A stretch of 64,000 nt of DNA from Bradysia coprophila (GCF_014529535.1 NW_023503408.1:715248-779247); one strand, 5' to 3'; counted from the stretch's first letter, positions 1 to 10,460 are shown. Notes: a model not told the origin generated them from the letters alone. Program-made: numbers and translations.

Positions 1-1168
1 AAATGTCCGTCTGTCCGTCTGTCCGTCTGTCAGTCTGTCCGTCTGTCCGTCTGTCTGTCTGCACGATAACTTGAGTAAAACGCATCCGATTTTGAAAATT
101 CTTTTTTTTCCCGTTTGGTAATGTCAAAAGACAGGCTAAGTTCGAAGATGAGTGATTTTGGATCGACCCCTCCCGAGCTGTGGCCCAATAAGTGCTTTAC
201 GGTTTTTCGAAGATTTCTCCGGACATTTAAACGTTAAACTTGTAAGTGATACGTCAAATAAAAGGTATTTACAATACCGATCGACAAAAAAAAAGTTTAT
301 GGAAATCGGATGACCGACTCGTGAGTTAGACCCCTTGGTGTGGAACAGGCACAGGGCGGCAAGCAGTTTTTGCTTGTAGGTCGGCCACATTTGAACATAT
401 TTCGTCTGTTTTAGCTTTATTAGATAGGTATTGACCGTACCAATCAGGGATTTTTTATGAAATTATGTTCTCCGGAGCGTGACCTAGGTCTCTTGGAGTG
501 AGCTCTTATCTGGCTACTCGGAAGTACAGTGAACGTGGTGTATTTTGACAATATCTCGAGTAAATTTTGACCGAATTTCATGAATTTTTTTTTGTTTGAA
601 AGGTATTAACGAATGTAAAGCGTCGGTACTATTTCCGGTCTCCTAACAAAATGGCTGCCGGCGGCCATATTGGATTTTAGTAAAACGATATAAAGTGGGA
701 AAAATGATACTTAGATAGTTTCTGTTAACATGGAAATAATTTGTTATGTGTGTGGGGTTTCAGGGATTCCATATACGGACATCTATATATACCTATATAC
801 AGCTATATTGAGCTATATACAGGCATATAGAGCTATTTCACTATAAATAAACATTTCACAGATAAATATATGCTATTATATATTTATCTGTGAAATGTTT
901 ATTTATAGTGAAATTTAGTTAAATATAGCGGTATATAGCTGTTTAAATAGGAATTTATGAAATTTGTCTTCGTACGGGGCTGTCTATATTGCCTCCGGCA
1001 ATTTAGTTGTATATGATAACAAGGCAAAGAGTGGATAATGGAAGTGATTTTAAAGGGAGAATAGCTTTTCAGCAGAGAAGAAAATGAAGTAAGAGAAATG
1101 AAGAGTTTCACAATAAAGGCTTTTGATACGAATAGGTGTTTCGTACGGGTCGGCGTTAGCTATGTTTT
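1..1168 (-). repeat. Dispersed repeat, copy 1, with (GTCY)n microsatellite
   Basis: This stretch is an inverted copy of 15411-16620, close to identical over about 1.1 kb. The match stops sharply near 1168 and 15411, where both copies read as far as a CGTACGGGTCGG-type motif. It begins with a GTCT/GTCC microsatellite at 1-64 and has an A/T-rich stretch of TATATAGCTATAT-like units at 775-960. Parts match the ~135-bp monomers described at 23641, 34523, 40078 and 51060 (ACTCGAG then TTAT, GGCCGAGTAGC). No protein reading is supported. The left end lies outside the window. Confidence 0.75.
835..914. repeat. 80-bp near-perfect palindrome inside repeat copy 1
   Basis: ATTTCACTATAAATAAAC at the left end is the exact reverse complement of the right end, with a TGCTAT centre. 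The sister repeat at 15650-15705 has only one arm, so this is a local inverted duplication or a loss in the other copy. Confidence 0.8.
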
Positions 1169-1359
1169 TTTCTAATAAATGATGGGAACGCCCCTGTCTA
1201 TGAGTCGTCTGCAGTTGTTACGTGAATTTTTAATTTTTATCACCCGGTAGCTCCCTACTACTCAAACAGTATTCCTATCATGCTATTGAAAATTTTCCAC
1301 CTTCAAAGTAATCTTTTTATCTCAAAGAGATATTGATGCAATAGTTATTTATATCACTT

Positions 1360-1461
1360 GGTTTGAAACCATGAAATTACAGTATGTGTGTAAGTTCGTA
1401 TGCCGAGAGAACTCGTGGCATACGAATTCACACACATACTGTGATTGAGTGGCTTCAAACC
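1360..1461. repeat. Hairpin-forming inverted repeat (~45-bp arms)
   Basis: GGTTTGAAACC at the left end pairs with GGTTTGAAGCC on the opposite strand at the right end. The inner arms (ACAGTATGTGTG, TTCGTATGCC) are almost perfect and the loop is about 12 bp. It is MITE-like, with no target duplication identified. Confidence 0.7.
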
Positions 1462-3102
1462 TGTGATTCACACAATTGTAGACTTGCCACACCATGAAAT
1501 ACACAAACAACAAAAACAACTATAAAGCATTTCTACACATCGTTCAAGGTTCAAGGTTAAGGCTAAGCGAAAATACGCGATACAAAGCCGAACGATGTGC
1601 ATGATAATACGGAGAGTAAGCTCCGCCTTCGTTTTCATTTAAAATCAAATTTCTCTTTGGCGAATAACGTAAATAACCACAGAAAATGCCAATATTAAGT
1701 AAAACATTGCTCCTATCCCGAGACCTGTTTACAAGGTCTGCTGATAGAGAACTAAAAAACTGTGGTTTCCCATAACTTTTGGCGCGTGATATTCAGTGTT
1801 TTCGTGGTGTGGCGAGTGTAAAATATTGATTGCGTCGCGTTAGCAATCGAATCTAATTTCTGAAACACTTGAAAGAAGTGTGAAAGATAATATTGTATTT
1901 TCATAGTCGAAAGAATCGTGAATAAAGAGTTCACTAGGAAATCAACCACAAAATCGTGCGAAAAATAACATCAAACGGAGGTAACAGTTGGTAACGTCCA
2001 AAAGTTCACTCAATTTGGGTAATTAAGGTGTTTTTGGTGACTTCAACGATAGATGTACTAAATGAACCTAACTACGATGAATTTTGTAGGCAGGCGCCTA
2101 AATTTCCTCAGATAATATTTGCATCACTTGCATACTTCTAGGCGTAATTCGGAAATTAAGTGAAGCCGGTGGTTCACTTGCAATTTGCCGTAAAAGTTGA
2201 AATTAAACCAAGAAATAAATTAATCCACAGTAGAACTGTGTGGGAAGTCATAAACATTGTGTTAGAACGCGAATCCAAGTTTGCTATTGAAATGTCACGA
2301 ATGAGACAAACATTCCAATGATTATGTACCAGCTGTTGCTGAATATGCATACGAAAATTATGTTAGGAATGATTGTTATGCAGAACTGCAGAATTATGTT
2401 AGAATTCGCTCAAAACTTGAATTCTTGAAGCTTTGCAGTCTTTGCAAAGAGGCCGTGTCAGCATGCTAAGTGCTTTGTTTCTTTACGCTACCTACGAGTT
2501 TTTCCTTAAACTGGTTTCTGACACCCGAAGTTTATACTCCCGACCAAGTCTAGCTCTCGAGTGAGGAAAGCGATCGAAACTAATCTAGGAGTAGAAGCAT
2601 TGGGTTAAAGGGTGGACAAGAGTGACGGTACACCACTGAGTGGTGGTACTGTGTGGTTCAGGTTACTTATATTGGTACACTGCGTGGGCAGCTTGCGTTA
2701 GAAATTTCGCGTCTCTTTCGGTTCACGCATTTTGGGAATTGGATTGTCTTCTGGCGTTTCTTCTTACACCGCTCTCGAACATCACAATTACTGCTGGAAG
2801 CTGACATTATTTCCTCAAAATCTACCACTGCTTATCGATAAGCCGTCGTCCGCAAGCGAGAACTACAAGATTATAACAGATCTCGAAGGCTTCGAGTCGA
2901 AGCTATATGACGACACAAAACTGTTGCGGAGTCCATACACAGAGATGAGAATTATGGCGACTGGGACGAAACGGCATCACAGTCGCAATAATTATCATCT
3001 CTCTGAGTTCATGTCGCAAGTAGTAAATGCCACTTTCAAATTATTGTGTGCTGACTCCTCCACTGACTGCTACACATACGTTTTGCAAATAATTACTGAA
3101 AT
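1462..3102. other. No supported gene
   Basis: Only short open frames occur here. A 135-codon plus-strand frame at 2732-3139 overlaps another short frame and shows no motif I recognise. The 2090-2640 stretch could be old transposon or regulatory DNA, but nothing in it is diagnostic. Confidence 0.4.
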
Positions 3103-3108
3103 TTTAAT
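3103..3108 (-). terminator. Possible poly(A) signal of the pectate lyase gene
   Basis: ATTAAA on the minus strand lies about 30 bp after the TAA stop at 3136. It is the common variant of AATAAA, and no canonical AATAAA is closer. Confidence 0.35.
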
Positions 3109-3135
3109 TTTCCGATTTACACGAACGACACATTA

Positions 3136-4145
3136 TTAGAACCGTATTGTGGCACCAGCCCCTTGTCTTACACGTGTGGGAACATTTGCCAAGGTGTCGA
3201 GAGTGTATGGATACGGAGGAGTTGTGAAATTGCCAACTTGAGTAATGAATGGACCTCTCATACTTTCATTACCAAACTGGTTGTTTCGTTCGTTGGCGAA
3301 ACCGTCTTCTCGACTGTCCAAATTTGTGATAATCGTACGGCGAGCATTGATAAAAACGGTATTTTCCACCAGACATTGAGCACCCATTCGACTGTTAATC
3401 GTTGAGGTCGGCACGTCTTCGTACAAATTGTTGAATATGTGCGCGGTGCCGAAACGTAGCGATGGCAGCCTGGATCCAACGTTGAGGAAATAGTTGTGGT
3501 GTAGCGTAACACGTAGCCGGCCTCGATCAACATCGACGTTGTTGTCCGAATGACCGATCAAACTGACACGGAAGTGGGTGTGGAAGCGATTCCAAGAAAC
3601 TGTTACGAAATCGGATCCGTGATTTATGTCCAAAAGTCCGTCATAAAATCCTGCGCCATTGTCCAAATCCGAAAAGAGTTCATTATGATCGACCCACACG
3701 TTTGTCGACCGTTGAATCTCAATGCAGTCGTTCGGTGCACGGGGAAAAGACAGACGAAGACCTCTGATTATGACGTTTCTCTGATCTCTGACAAATAATC
3801 CGCCGTGGTTGAAACCAGCATTGGGTGCCGCTCCCAATACTGACTTGTTAGCACCGATGCGGATTTGCACGCCTAATCGTATGTTAGCAATGACTCGTAC
3901 AACACGAGGTAGGTTGTCGGTAACTGCGCTGATAAATTCCGCCTCAGTGGAAACGGTAACCGTTGGACCGCCAGCACCACCTGAATTGATACTGTGATCA
4001 GACAGTCTGTGTGCGAACACTCTCTTGGCGAAATGTACTTACCGGTCGTACCACCATTTAATGTTGCAAACCCAACCAGTTGGGAATGAACTAATTGACA
4101 AAGCAACAGAGTTGCTAATAGAAATACTACTGGCCTAAAACCCAT
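3136..4145 (-). CDS. Secreted pectate lyase, PL1 family (two exons)
   Basis: The product should cleave de-esterified pectin by Ca2+-dependent beta-elimination outside the cell. Exons are 4145-4043 and 3980-3136, with a 62-bp GTAAGT...TTCAG intron. Splicing joins the frames into 315 aa and restores the family motif GGTTGGAGG at residues 31-39. Residues 1-21 form a signal peptide ending LVHS. Family signatures in order: WVDHNE (130-135), DGLLDI (148-153), VTVSWNRFH (160-168), LIGHSD (175-180), HHNYF (195-199) and SRLPSLRFG (204-212). The last contains the RxPxxR pattern whose first Arg (205) is the expected catalytic base. The usual Lys before the LIGHSD strand is Arg172. Aspartates 132, 148 and 152 are likely Ca2+ ligands. 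I chose the ATG at 4145 because the in-frame codon further upstream is GTG. PL1 genes are typical of bacteria and fungi, but the intron, signal peptide and TATA box show that this copy is adapted to a eukaryotic genome. It looks intact. Confidence 0.9.
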
Positions 4146-4176
4146 TTCAAACTTTATCACATCGACAGAGCTGCAG

Positions 4177-4186
4177 CTTAAATATA
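4177..4186 (-). promoter_or_regulatory. TATA box of the pectate lyase gene
   Basis: TATATTTAAG on the minus strand lies 32-41 bp upstream of the ATG at 4145, which implies a very short 5' UTR. No clear TCAGT initiator follows, so the true start site is uncertain. Confidence 0.4.
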
Positions 4187-5017
4187 CCGCTAGCGGTGTG
4201 GTGACGATAATAAATACAGTTCGGCATTTGATTTCATATCTTAAAGATACCGCTTGAGTTGTGGTATGACGTTAGCATACCAAACAATAGTTTGGTTTGT
4301 AAACGTTAACAGTCCATGCAATCTTTTAAAAGGGATACCAGAAAAAAGAAAATCCCTCAAAATCCTTAAGTGCTGCCAAGATGCTAGCACCTCAATAATC
4401 CCTGCATTCCAACCCGACACTTTTAAATCCGACAATTCTACAGGTGGTCAGCAAAACTTGTTTCGCTATTCTTCCTCATTCGACCTCAAGAATGTTGTTC
4501 CAACAAGAAATCCCTGAAATACCAACATCTTTTTTGTCATTTTCATCCTTACTCCCAGCTGTATCTGCACAGGATAACGAGCTAGGAATCCAATCCCTGC
4601 AATAAAAATATTTTAGTATTTCTCACACTTCCGACTCGCTCCTCAACGCCCACCTACCACCCATCGATACAGTTTATTACTCTTCATTTCCATATCCAAA
4701 AAGTACAAAACAAACATTTTTTCATAAAGGTTTCATGGGAGCTTTAAATTGCCCGTCCGCGGTTTTTCTAGAATTTTAGACCCCCTCCCCCCTTGTCCGC
4801 ACTTTTCCACTACACAAACGTATGACGGTCACACTTTAGCGACCCCCCCTCACCCCTATAGTGCGGACGTCCTTTATGGATGACACCGTAATGGTTTCTT
4901 TACAGCACAGGCGAGAAAAACGTTGTGTTTACCTCGGTAAAGAACGTTGGAAATTCATAGTGCTCAGTGCCCTACGATAAGCCTAGTGCTATCTATGATG
5001 TAACAGGATGATGTTGG
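4187..5017. other. Intergenic, with an imperfect hairpin and a C-rich MITE-like patch
   Basis: A short imperfect inverted repeat lies around 4265-4310 (arms with ACGTTAGCATACC and GGTTTGTAAACGTTA). At 4720-4890 two runs of CCCCC flank a GTCCGCAC motif that recurs in inverted form as GTGCGGAC. This is the look of a small non-autonomous element like that at 10478. No gene is seen. Confidence 0.35.
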
Positions 5018-5105
5018 CTCACGTCAAAGGTTCAGTTTTGAACTCTCACACTGTGACCTCAATTGAGTACTGGAAAGCGGTAACCACTACACTTCTGAAT
5101 GGCTA
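5018..5105 (-). repeat. tRNA-derived SINE-like sequence (A and B boxes)
   Basis: The minus strand reads GTGTAGTGGTTACCGC, an A-box-like D-arm, and about 35 nt later GAGAGTTCAAAACTG, a degenerate B box. This is the internal Pol III promoter layout of a tRNA or tRNA-derived SINE. The arms do not fold into a good cloverleaf, so it is not called a functional tRNA. Confidence 0.4.
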
Positions 5106-5360
5106 CGCACAGGCTACGTGCGTGTAAGCGATCATCATGCGCACTCTACCTCGTAAAGTTGGAGTGTGAGCTGCCGTTACCATTTCTCAAGTTGTCAAAC
5201 TTAAAGTTGAATTCACAGTCGTTGTTAGTCGAAGTGAATGAGTGGCTTCAATTGTTCGTTCGTAGACGCAGAGCTAATCGACGGCGTAAGTGTCGATTGC
5301 AATTGCTTACCAGTCATTGTGTTAAGAAAAGCATCGCTTTAGGGAGTGGCATATTTGGTT

Positions 5361-5781
5361 CTTCTTCTTCTTCTTTTTCAGCCTGTTTCTATCCACTGCT
5401 GGACGTAGGCCTCCCCAATTCTCTTCCATTCCGAACGATCCGTTGCCACTTGTTGCCAATTTGCGCCTGCAATTCGCTTTATACTATTATTCCATATCTC
5501 TGGTGGTCTACCTCTACGCCGTGTTTTAGGTGGTTTCCAGTTCATTATCTTTTTGGTCCAGCGTTCGTCCGTCCTTCTTGCAATATGTCCCGCCCAGCTC
5601 CACTTTAAAGATGCTGTTCTTTCCATGACATCAACGACTTTTATTTGTTATCGAATCCATTGATTTATTTTCGGAAGCTTTTCTTAACGGTAACGTTTCC
5701 GCTCCATATGTGAGCACAGGAAGGACACACGTATCGAACACTTCAGGTTTCAGACTATTGTTCATTTTGCTTTTGAAAATT
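5361..5781 (-). mobile_element. RTE-clade non-LTR retrotransposon, 3' fragment with internal deletion
   Basis: The minus strand encodes the reverse transcriptase tail: SLKWSWAGHIARRTDERW, a GRPPE motif, NWQQVATDR and a final QQWIETG. It then runs into the (GAA)n tail shared with the copies at 27400, 29866, 53717 and 54327. Compared with those copies about 75 bp are missing near 5645-5670, so the frame is broken. The 5' end is truncated near 5781. No clear target-site duplication is seen, which suits an older insertion. Confidence 0.85.
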
Positions 5782-5931
5782 AACCAGAGTGGTTACTAAA
5801 TCCTGATTACAATTTTGCCAGAAGTTTCATTTTTTTTAACAGATTTTACAGTTTCGCAGGCCAGACTAGTAGTACGTATTAGCAAATGATATGATGTCAA
5901 GTTATCGATTGCTACAAAACTTATCTAAAGC

Positions 5932-6428
5932 ATTTTTATCTCCTGCAAGCTGATATTTCATACATTACGCGTTTCTGCATATAAACACAAACACATGCAT
6001 AACCACAGCCTATACGATTGGATAATTCACACATAACCCACCTAGGGTAAATTTACTTTCCATCTACATATTTGAAAAAAAAAATCGCCGAACGGCGGAA
6101 GCGAACACGGGACCAGCAGCATATCAACCAAACATGCTGACCACTACGCCAACAAATCACATAACGCGAAGCAATTGGTGTCGGTAGTGGTTCGTTAGTC
6201 ACTTCTACATCGATCAAATAATCAGAGTAGTCGGAATGATGTGATTTGAACGAAATGTTGAGGTGGATAGTATATGTGTGTGAGTAAGTAAATAAAGGAT
6301 TCTCTGTATGATGTTTTTTTTGTTGTGAATGCGTTTTAAAACAACATGCTTAATTAATTAATTTTAAATCCAAATTTTTGTGGTTATTTCGCTAATGTAT
6401 GAAATATCAGCTTGCAGGAGATAAAACA
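5932..6428. mobile_element. Non-autonomous element with ~36-bp TIRs
   Basis: The left arm ATCTCCTGCAAGCTGATATT and the right arm AATATCAGCTTGCAGGAGAT are reverse complements over about 36 bp and enclose ~420 bp with no coding potential. The interior carries the tRNA-like sequence listed at 6085. Confidence 0.65.
6085..6158 (-). repeat. tRNA-like sequence inside the 5932-6428 element
   Basis: The minus strand reads GTTGGCGTAGTGGTCAGCAT (a good A box) followed by GGTCCCGTGTTCGCTTCC (B-box-like), with spacing close to that of a tRNA. The anticodon arm is degenerate. It is best read as a tRNA-derived SINE or relic. Confidence 0.45.
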
Positions 6429-6431
6429 TTG

Positions 6432-6552
6432 TTCTACCTTGGTGTATATTTCTCGAATCACTTCTTATGTACAATTGTATATACACTCGCTGGCGCTCGT
6501 TATATACAATTGTACATACGAAGTTATTCTCGAAATATACACCAAGGTAGAA
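6432..6552. repeat. 121-bp MITE-like hairpin
   Basis: TTCTACCTTGGTGTATATTT at the left is the exact reverse complement of the right end. The arms are ~52 bp with few mismatches around a ~17-bp loop. It lies 3 bp from the preceding element. Confidence 0.8.
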
Positions 6553-7380
6553 AATGTACTATTGTACGTATAGCCATGCACCAAAATCAGCCCACTAACA
6601 CTCTAATTGCACGTGCCTCTTCGCATCAGAATGCTCGTCACACATTTCGTTTATTTTCTTCGTCGACTAACATTCGTTGTTTCGTTTGGGGATACACTTT
6701 GCGTGCATGTGTCCTGTGCGTGTTGGATTAGCATAACTATTTAAGGTATCCCTTAGCCATAGTATTTTACCGCCACTATAGCAAACATCAACGGTTAGCA
6801 TGATTTTCAAAGTTGGCGTCGGGGTAAATGATGGATAAAACTACGGTGTTGTTGCAATATTACATGCACTACCCAAAGCTTTCCAATTAATGGTATGTCG
6901 TATCTTGTCGAACAAGTCCACACGCACGGATGAAAAATCATATGTCACAGGCTGTACATGGTTTTATTTCAGGTAATAATGCACTAATTTGATTTTTTAT
7001 TACCTAACGATGTGATTACTATCATTAATCACATAACGTGATGATTCACGTCGACGTGATGATGTGGTGAATGTTTTTTGCCATTTTTTTTTCTTTGGAT
7101 CTCATCGAAAAATCGTCTAGATTCTTGAAGATGACCTCTTGTCAAGCGTGAGATAGCTCTCTACAATCAATGGCCTTAGTCTTAAGGTTCTTTCTAGAGG
7201 TCAGTAAGCTCTGCCACTATGCTTAATGTTCAAACTTTTGCAGTTTCATTGGGACAGACGAATTTGTAGCGTCCACGCTCGAAATCGCAGAAATCAAATT
7301 TAACATCTGGGTTTGGCTCTTTTTTTTCTCGATGTCTGGGATAAGGTTAACCAATTTCGACAGTCGGATTGGACAAAGTA
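6553..7380. other. No supported gene
   Basis: Only short ambiguous frames occur. Small A/T-rich inverted motifs with GTGATGATTCACGTCGACGTG lie around 7000-7070. Nothing else is recognised. Confidence 0.4.
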
Positions 7381-7574
7381 TATAAACACTGAAGGTAGCG
7401 CAGTCCCTCAGGGAATAGCAAGAAATACGGATCCCGACTTTAAGGTGAATTTCGTATGACGCCAATACATATATTTACAGCATGTTGTACGCATGTGTAT
7501 TGATATACAATAAATTTACCTCAAAGTAGGGATTCGCATGTTTTTGCGAATCTGCGCTACCTTCAGTGTTTATA
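7381..7574. repeat. Inverted repeat with 23-bp perfect arms
   Basis: TATAAACACTGAAGGTAGCG at 7381 is mirrored by its exact reverse complement ending at 7574, with a ~148-bp spacer. It is possibly a small transposon, and no coding sequence is present. Confidence 0.6.
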
Positions 7575-7924
7575 TACGTTTCATCTGTTGCGTTTCAGCC
7601 AACCAACTGGCTATATCACGCAATGTCGACGTTTTGCTTCAAAATAAGTGTATTTTTCAGCAGGGAGTAGATGCTCTACGTTGTAGACGGCTTATATTTT
7701 GCACCAGCCTCACAAAAATAAGCCATCAGCACTTTTCCATCGAAGCTTGCAGTTTTGTTCGCCTCTTGCCATTTAACTAAATAACCTCAATACAACCTAC
7801 ACACACACTATTTACATTTAACAAACACGTCGTATGCATTTAAGTACTAAATGTGTTGGAATTTCCGGTTCGGAAATCGATGTAATTACCCCCTTCCTTC
7901 TCTTTCGAATCCCCAGGGTACAGA

Positions 7925-8045
7925 GGATTCTTTTGAATTTCGAATGACCGAAATCGGCACTATTTTTTCCGGGACTCTTTCATATATGCCTAGTTAGGCC
8001 GTGGTGCCTAGGCCCCAAAACCAGTCTACCTTTCGAGGCACACAT
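7925..8045 (+). repeat. One-armed copy of the foldback family found at 36579-37404
   Basis: It shares the run from GATTCTTTTGAATTTCGA through GCCTAGTTAGGCC to CCTAGGCCCCAAAACCA with both arms of 36579-37404. Only one arm is present here. Confidence 0.7.
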
Positions 8046-8334
8046 AAAAAAGTCCGCTGGAAAATACGTCTAATTTTGATAAGTTTTCATATAATTGGTT
8101 GGGCGCGCCAGTCTCTGGACAGATAATAGATAGTAGTCCAGTGCTGAACCCGTTACCAAATAGCTCTTCGGGGAAATCGGGAAAGGGCGCGTAAAATTCG
8201 AAAAGAAGAATAGGTGTCCTCCAACATACGAAAAGAAACGCTAATTTGGAGACATTTAATCAAATAAATCTGGCATATACAATAAATAGTCGTGTGGTTG
8301 ATTCTATTTAAGCATACGTATTGAATTTGCATCT

Positions 8335-9379
8335 TCATCTCGAACCACACGAACATCGGGGAGATGATGCCGCTGTTTAAAAAAAAATCCATTTTAATTT
8401 TCAGTTAAATTATCAACTCATGTTTCTTACAGCAAGTGCATGTCGTTCCACATCTGGTTACACTAGAGCCAACGACACACGTTTCCGGTTGTATTGGAAG
8501 TGCAAGGCATGTAGCTTGTCCAGGTTTCAATGGAGCACTTTTGCAGTTCCACGAGCAGCCATTTTCTCCAATTTTGCACGTAGGGGCTTGGGCTGAAATG
8601 ATTTCGAAAAGTTAGTGATTCTAACGCAACGCCTTCAGATTGTCATCACATACAGCAAGTGCACGTCGTTCCGCATGTGGTCACACTGGAGCCAACGACA
8701 CAAGTTTCTGGTTTTATTGGAAGCGCAAGGCATGTAGCTTGTCCAGGTTTCAATGGAGCACTTTTGCAGTTCCACGAGCAGCCATTTTCTCCAATTTTGC
8801 ACGTTGGGGCTTGGGCTGAAATGATTTCGAAAAGTTAGTGAATCTAATGCAACGCCGTCAGATTGTCATCACATACAGCAAGTGCACGTCGTTCCACACA
8901 TACTGACACTCGAACCAACGACACACGTTTCTGGTGTTCCTGGCATTCCCAAACAAGTTGCTACGCCAGGTGGCGGTGTAAACGATCTGCAATTCCACGA
9001 ACAACCATTTTCTCCCACTTTACAAGTTGGAGCTCTGGCTATATTTCAAAAAATGAATCAGGTCAATGAAAACGTAACTTTTAAACACATCAATATGCAT
9101 GATTTTACAGCAAGTGCACGTCGTTCCGCATATGCTTACACTCGAACCAATCTCGCAAGATTTTGGCGTTGCTGGTATTGCCATACACGTTGCTTGGCCA
9201 GGTGCCAATGTAGCCTGTTTACACGTCCATAAGCAACCATCAACGCCAACATCGCATTTTTCAGCTTGTGCGGTCGCTATGGATCAAATCCAATAATGTA
9301 TACGAGTCTGTCCATAGTCAATTGCCAGCTCACCACAAAAAGAGATGAAAATCAGTAGTATAAAGTTGAGGATCACCAT
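8335..9379 (-). CDS. Secreted protein of four tandem 8-cysteine modules (six exons)
   Basis: Exons on the minus strand are 9379-9334, 9276-9109, 9038-8877, 8815-8654, 8592-8431 and 8372-8335. All five introns are 57-70 bp, GT-AG and phase 1, and the spliced frame gives 245 aa. Exon 1 plus the start of exon 2 is a signal peptide (MVILNFILLIFISFC then ATAQA). Exons 2-5 each carry one ~54-residue module with the invariant spacing C-x6-C-x3-C-x11-C-x9-C-x8-C-x3-C-x-C, a shared SWNC or LWTC core and a GTTCTC end. The last exon adds a short SPRCSCGSR tail. If the fifth donor (GTAAGA) is skipped, the protein instead ends KKHELII. Modules 3 and 4 differ at only a few positions, and the introns before them are also nearly identical, so they arose by recent duplication. 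I do not recognise the domain. The architecture suggests a disulphide-rich extracellular repeat protein such as a defence, inhibitor or salivary product, but that is inference only. Confidence 0.8.
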
Positions 9380-9415
9380 TTTTCCCGATCCAATTCGAAC
9401 TAAGCTATGGAAAGA

Positions 9416-9447
9416 ACTGACATTTTGTAAGCGTTGCTGTTTTTATA
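9416..9447 (-). promoter_or_regulatory. Core promoter of the cysteine-module gene: TATA plus TCAGT initiator
   Basis: TATAAAAA (9447-9440) is followed 29 nt downstream by TCAGT (9420-9416), the classical arthropod initiator, at the standard TATA-to-start distance. This predicts a 5' UTR of about 40 nt before the ATG at 9379 and supports that start codon. Confidence 0.65.
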
Positions 9448-10244
9448 GGCAGAAAGTGTGGCTCGTGAGCTCTGTAAAATTTCCATGACATCGAAATAAA
9501 ACGTTCGCGCACAATACGAGGAAATTTATTTAATCAACTTTTACTGAAGACACCTTAGAACAATAAACATTTGTTCTTCGTGCTTCAATTAAATGTCGTG
9601 CTGCTGTTGCTAGCGCGTTGTTCATGATGTGCTCAACAACTACGGAAAACATGTAATAATGTTCGACATTATCCGTAAATTTATTCGTACCAAGTTAATG
9701 AAGGGGGACACATAGCCTTTTTTGGAATTAAATTCCTAAAAATTCCTGAAAAGTTTTTAAAATACGACACATCTGAATCCATTTTATTATTTGTTAAAGT
9801 TTAAAGTTACATAGCAACGAGCATGTCGAAGATTATCTATGCCGTTTTTCGAAACATCAAACCAATTTCAAATTAATTGGCGGACAAAAAGAAATAATTT
9901 ATGAAATGGTCGAATATTGCCGTCATCATCTCCACCAAGCAACGATTCTGAACTGCAGAATACATTCACTTACCAGTGTGAGTTGGAAAATTTCGTGTAA
10001 TGAAAGTGTACTCGTCTTGTTTCTTTTTAAAGCAAGATCTTTTTTTAACATTATCGGCTCACACATGATCACAGTCCACAATGATGCCAAACGAATGACG
10101 CTGAGCGCATGGTCTTGGCCGACAAGACATGTTGCTCATGAAATAGGTGAACAGTTCGAAGCCGAAGGTTGCCCACCAACAGAATTTACACTTCAATACG
10201 TGACAACAGTAAACCACGAAGCATTTTTGGACAGTATCGTTAAG
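9448..10244. other. No assignable gene; short plus-strand frame at 9906-10271
   Basis: A 121-codon frame on the plus strand (9906-10271) runs into the inverted-repeat element at 10245. An alternative frame overlaps its upstream part, and a possible splice donor lies near 9975. I recognise no domain. It may be part of a degraded transposase that continues across the insertion, but this cannot be shown here. Confidence 0.3.
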
Positions 10245-10290
10245 ATGTCCTTGAATTTAGCACAAGATTAAAAACACAAGATTAGTAAAT

Positions 10291-10460
10291 ATCTTGATAT
10301 ATCAAGATTTGGTGACACGAATCTTGATATATCAAGATTTGGTGACACGAATCTTGATATATCAAGATTTGGTGACACGAATCTTGATATATCAAGATTT
10401 GGTGACACGAATCTTGATATATCAAGATTTGGTGACACGAATCTTGATATATCAAGATTT
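10291..10460. repeat. 30-bp tandem repeat, six copies, each containing a palindrome
   Basis: Units begin every 30 bp (10291, 10321, 10351, 10381, 10411, 10441) with the core ATCTTGATATATCAAGAT, itself a perfect palindrome, separated by TTGGTGACACGA. The mirror arm at 12428-12475 has only two units. Confidence 0.95.

Noticed and set aside
2732..3139. 135-codon plus-strand frame as a gene
   Set aside because: No domain, promoter or splice structure, and it overlaps another frame. I could not separate it from chance.
3136..4160. Pectate lyase as bacterial contamination
   Set aside because: Restoring the conserved GGTTGGAGG motif needs removal of a 62-bp GT-AG intron, and the flanks carry insect repeats.
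4146..4160. Upstream start of the pectate lyase at 4160
   Set aside because: That codon is GTG. The ATG at 4145 gives a normal signal peptide.
8405..8431. Read-through end KKHELII as the main form of the cysteine protein
   Set aside because: All other module exons use the same T|GT donor, and a strong polypyrimidine tract plus CAG lies 58 bp downstream. The read-through end is kept as an alternative only.
10291..10460. Regular 30-bp repeats resembling a CRISPR array
   Set aside because: The units are contiguous with no unique spacers, each is a palindrome plus a fixed linker, and the genome is eukaryotic. It is a tandem repeat.
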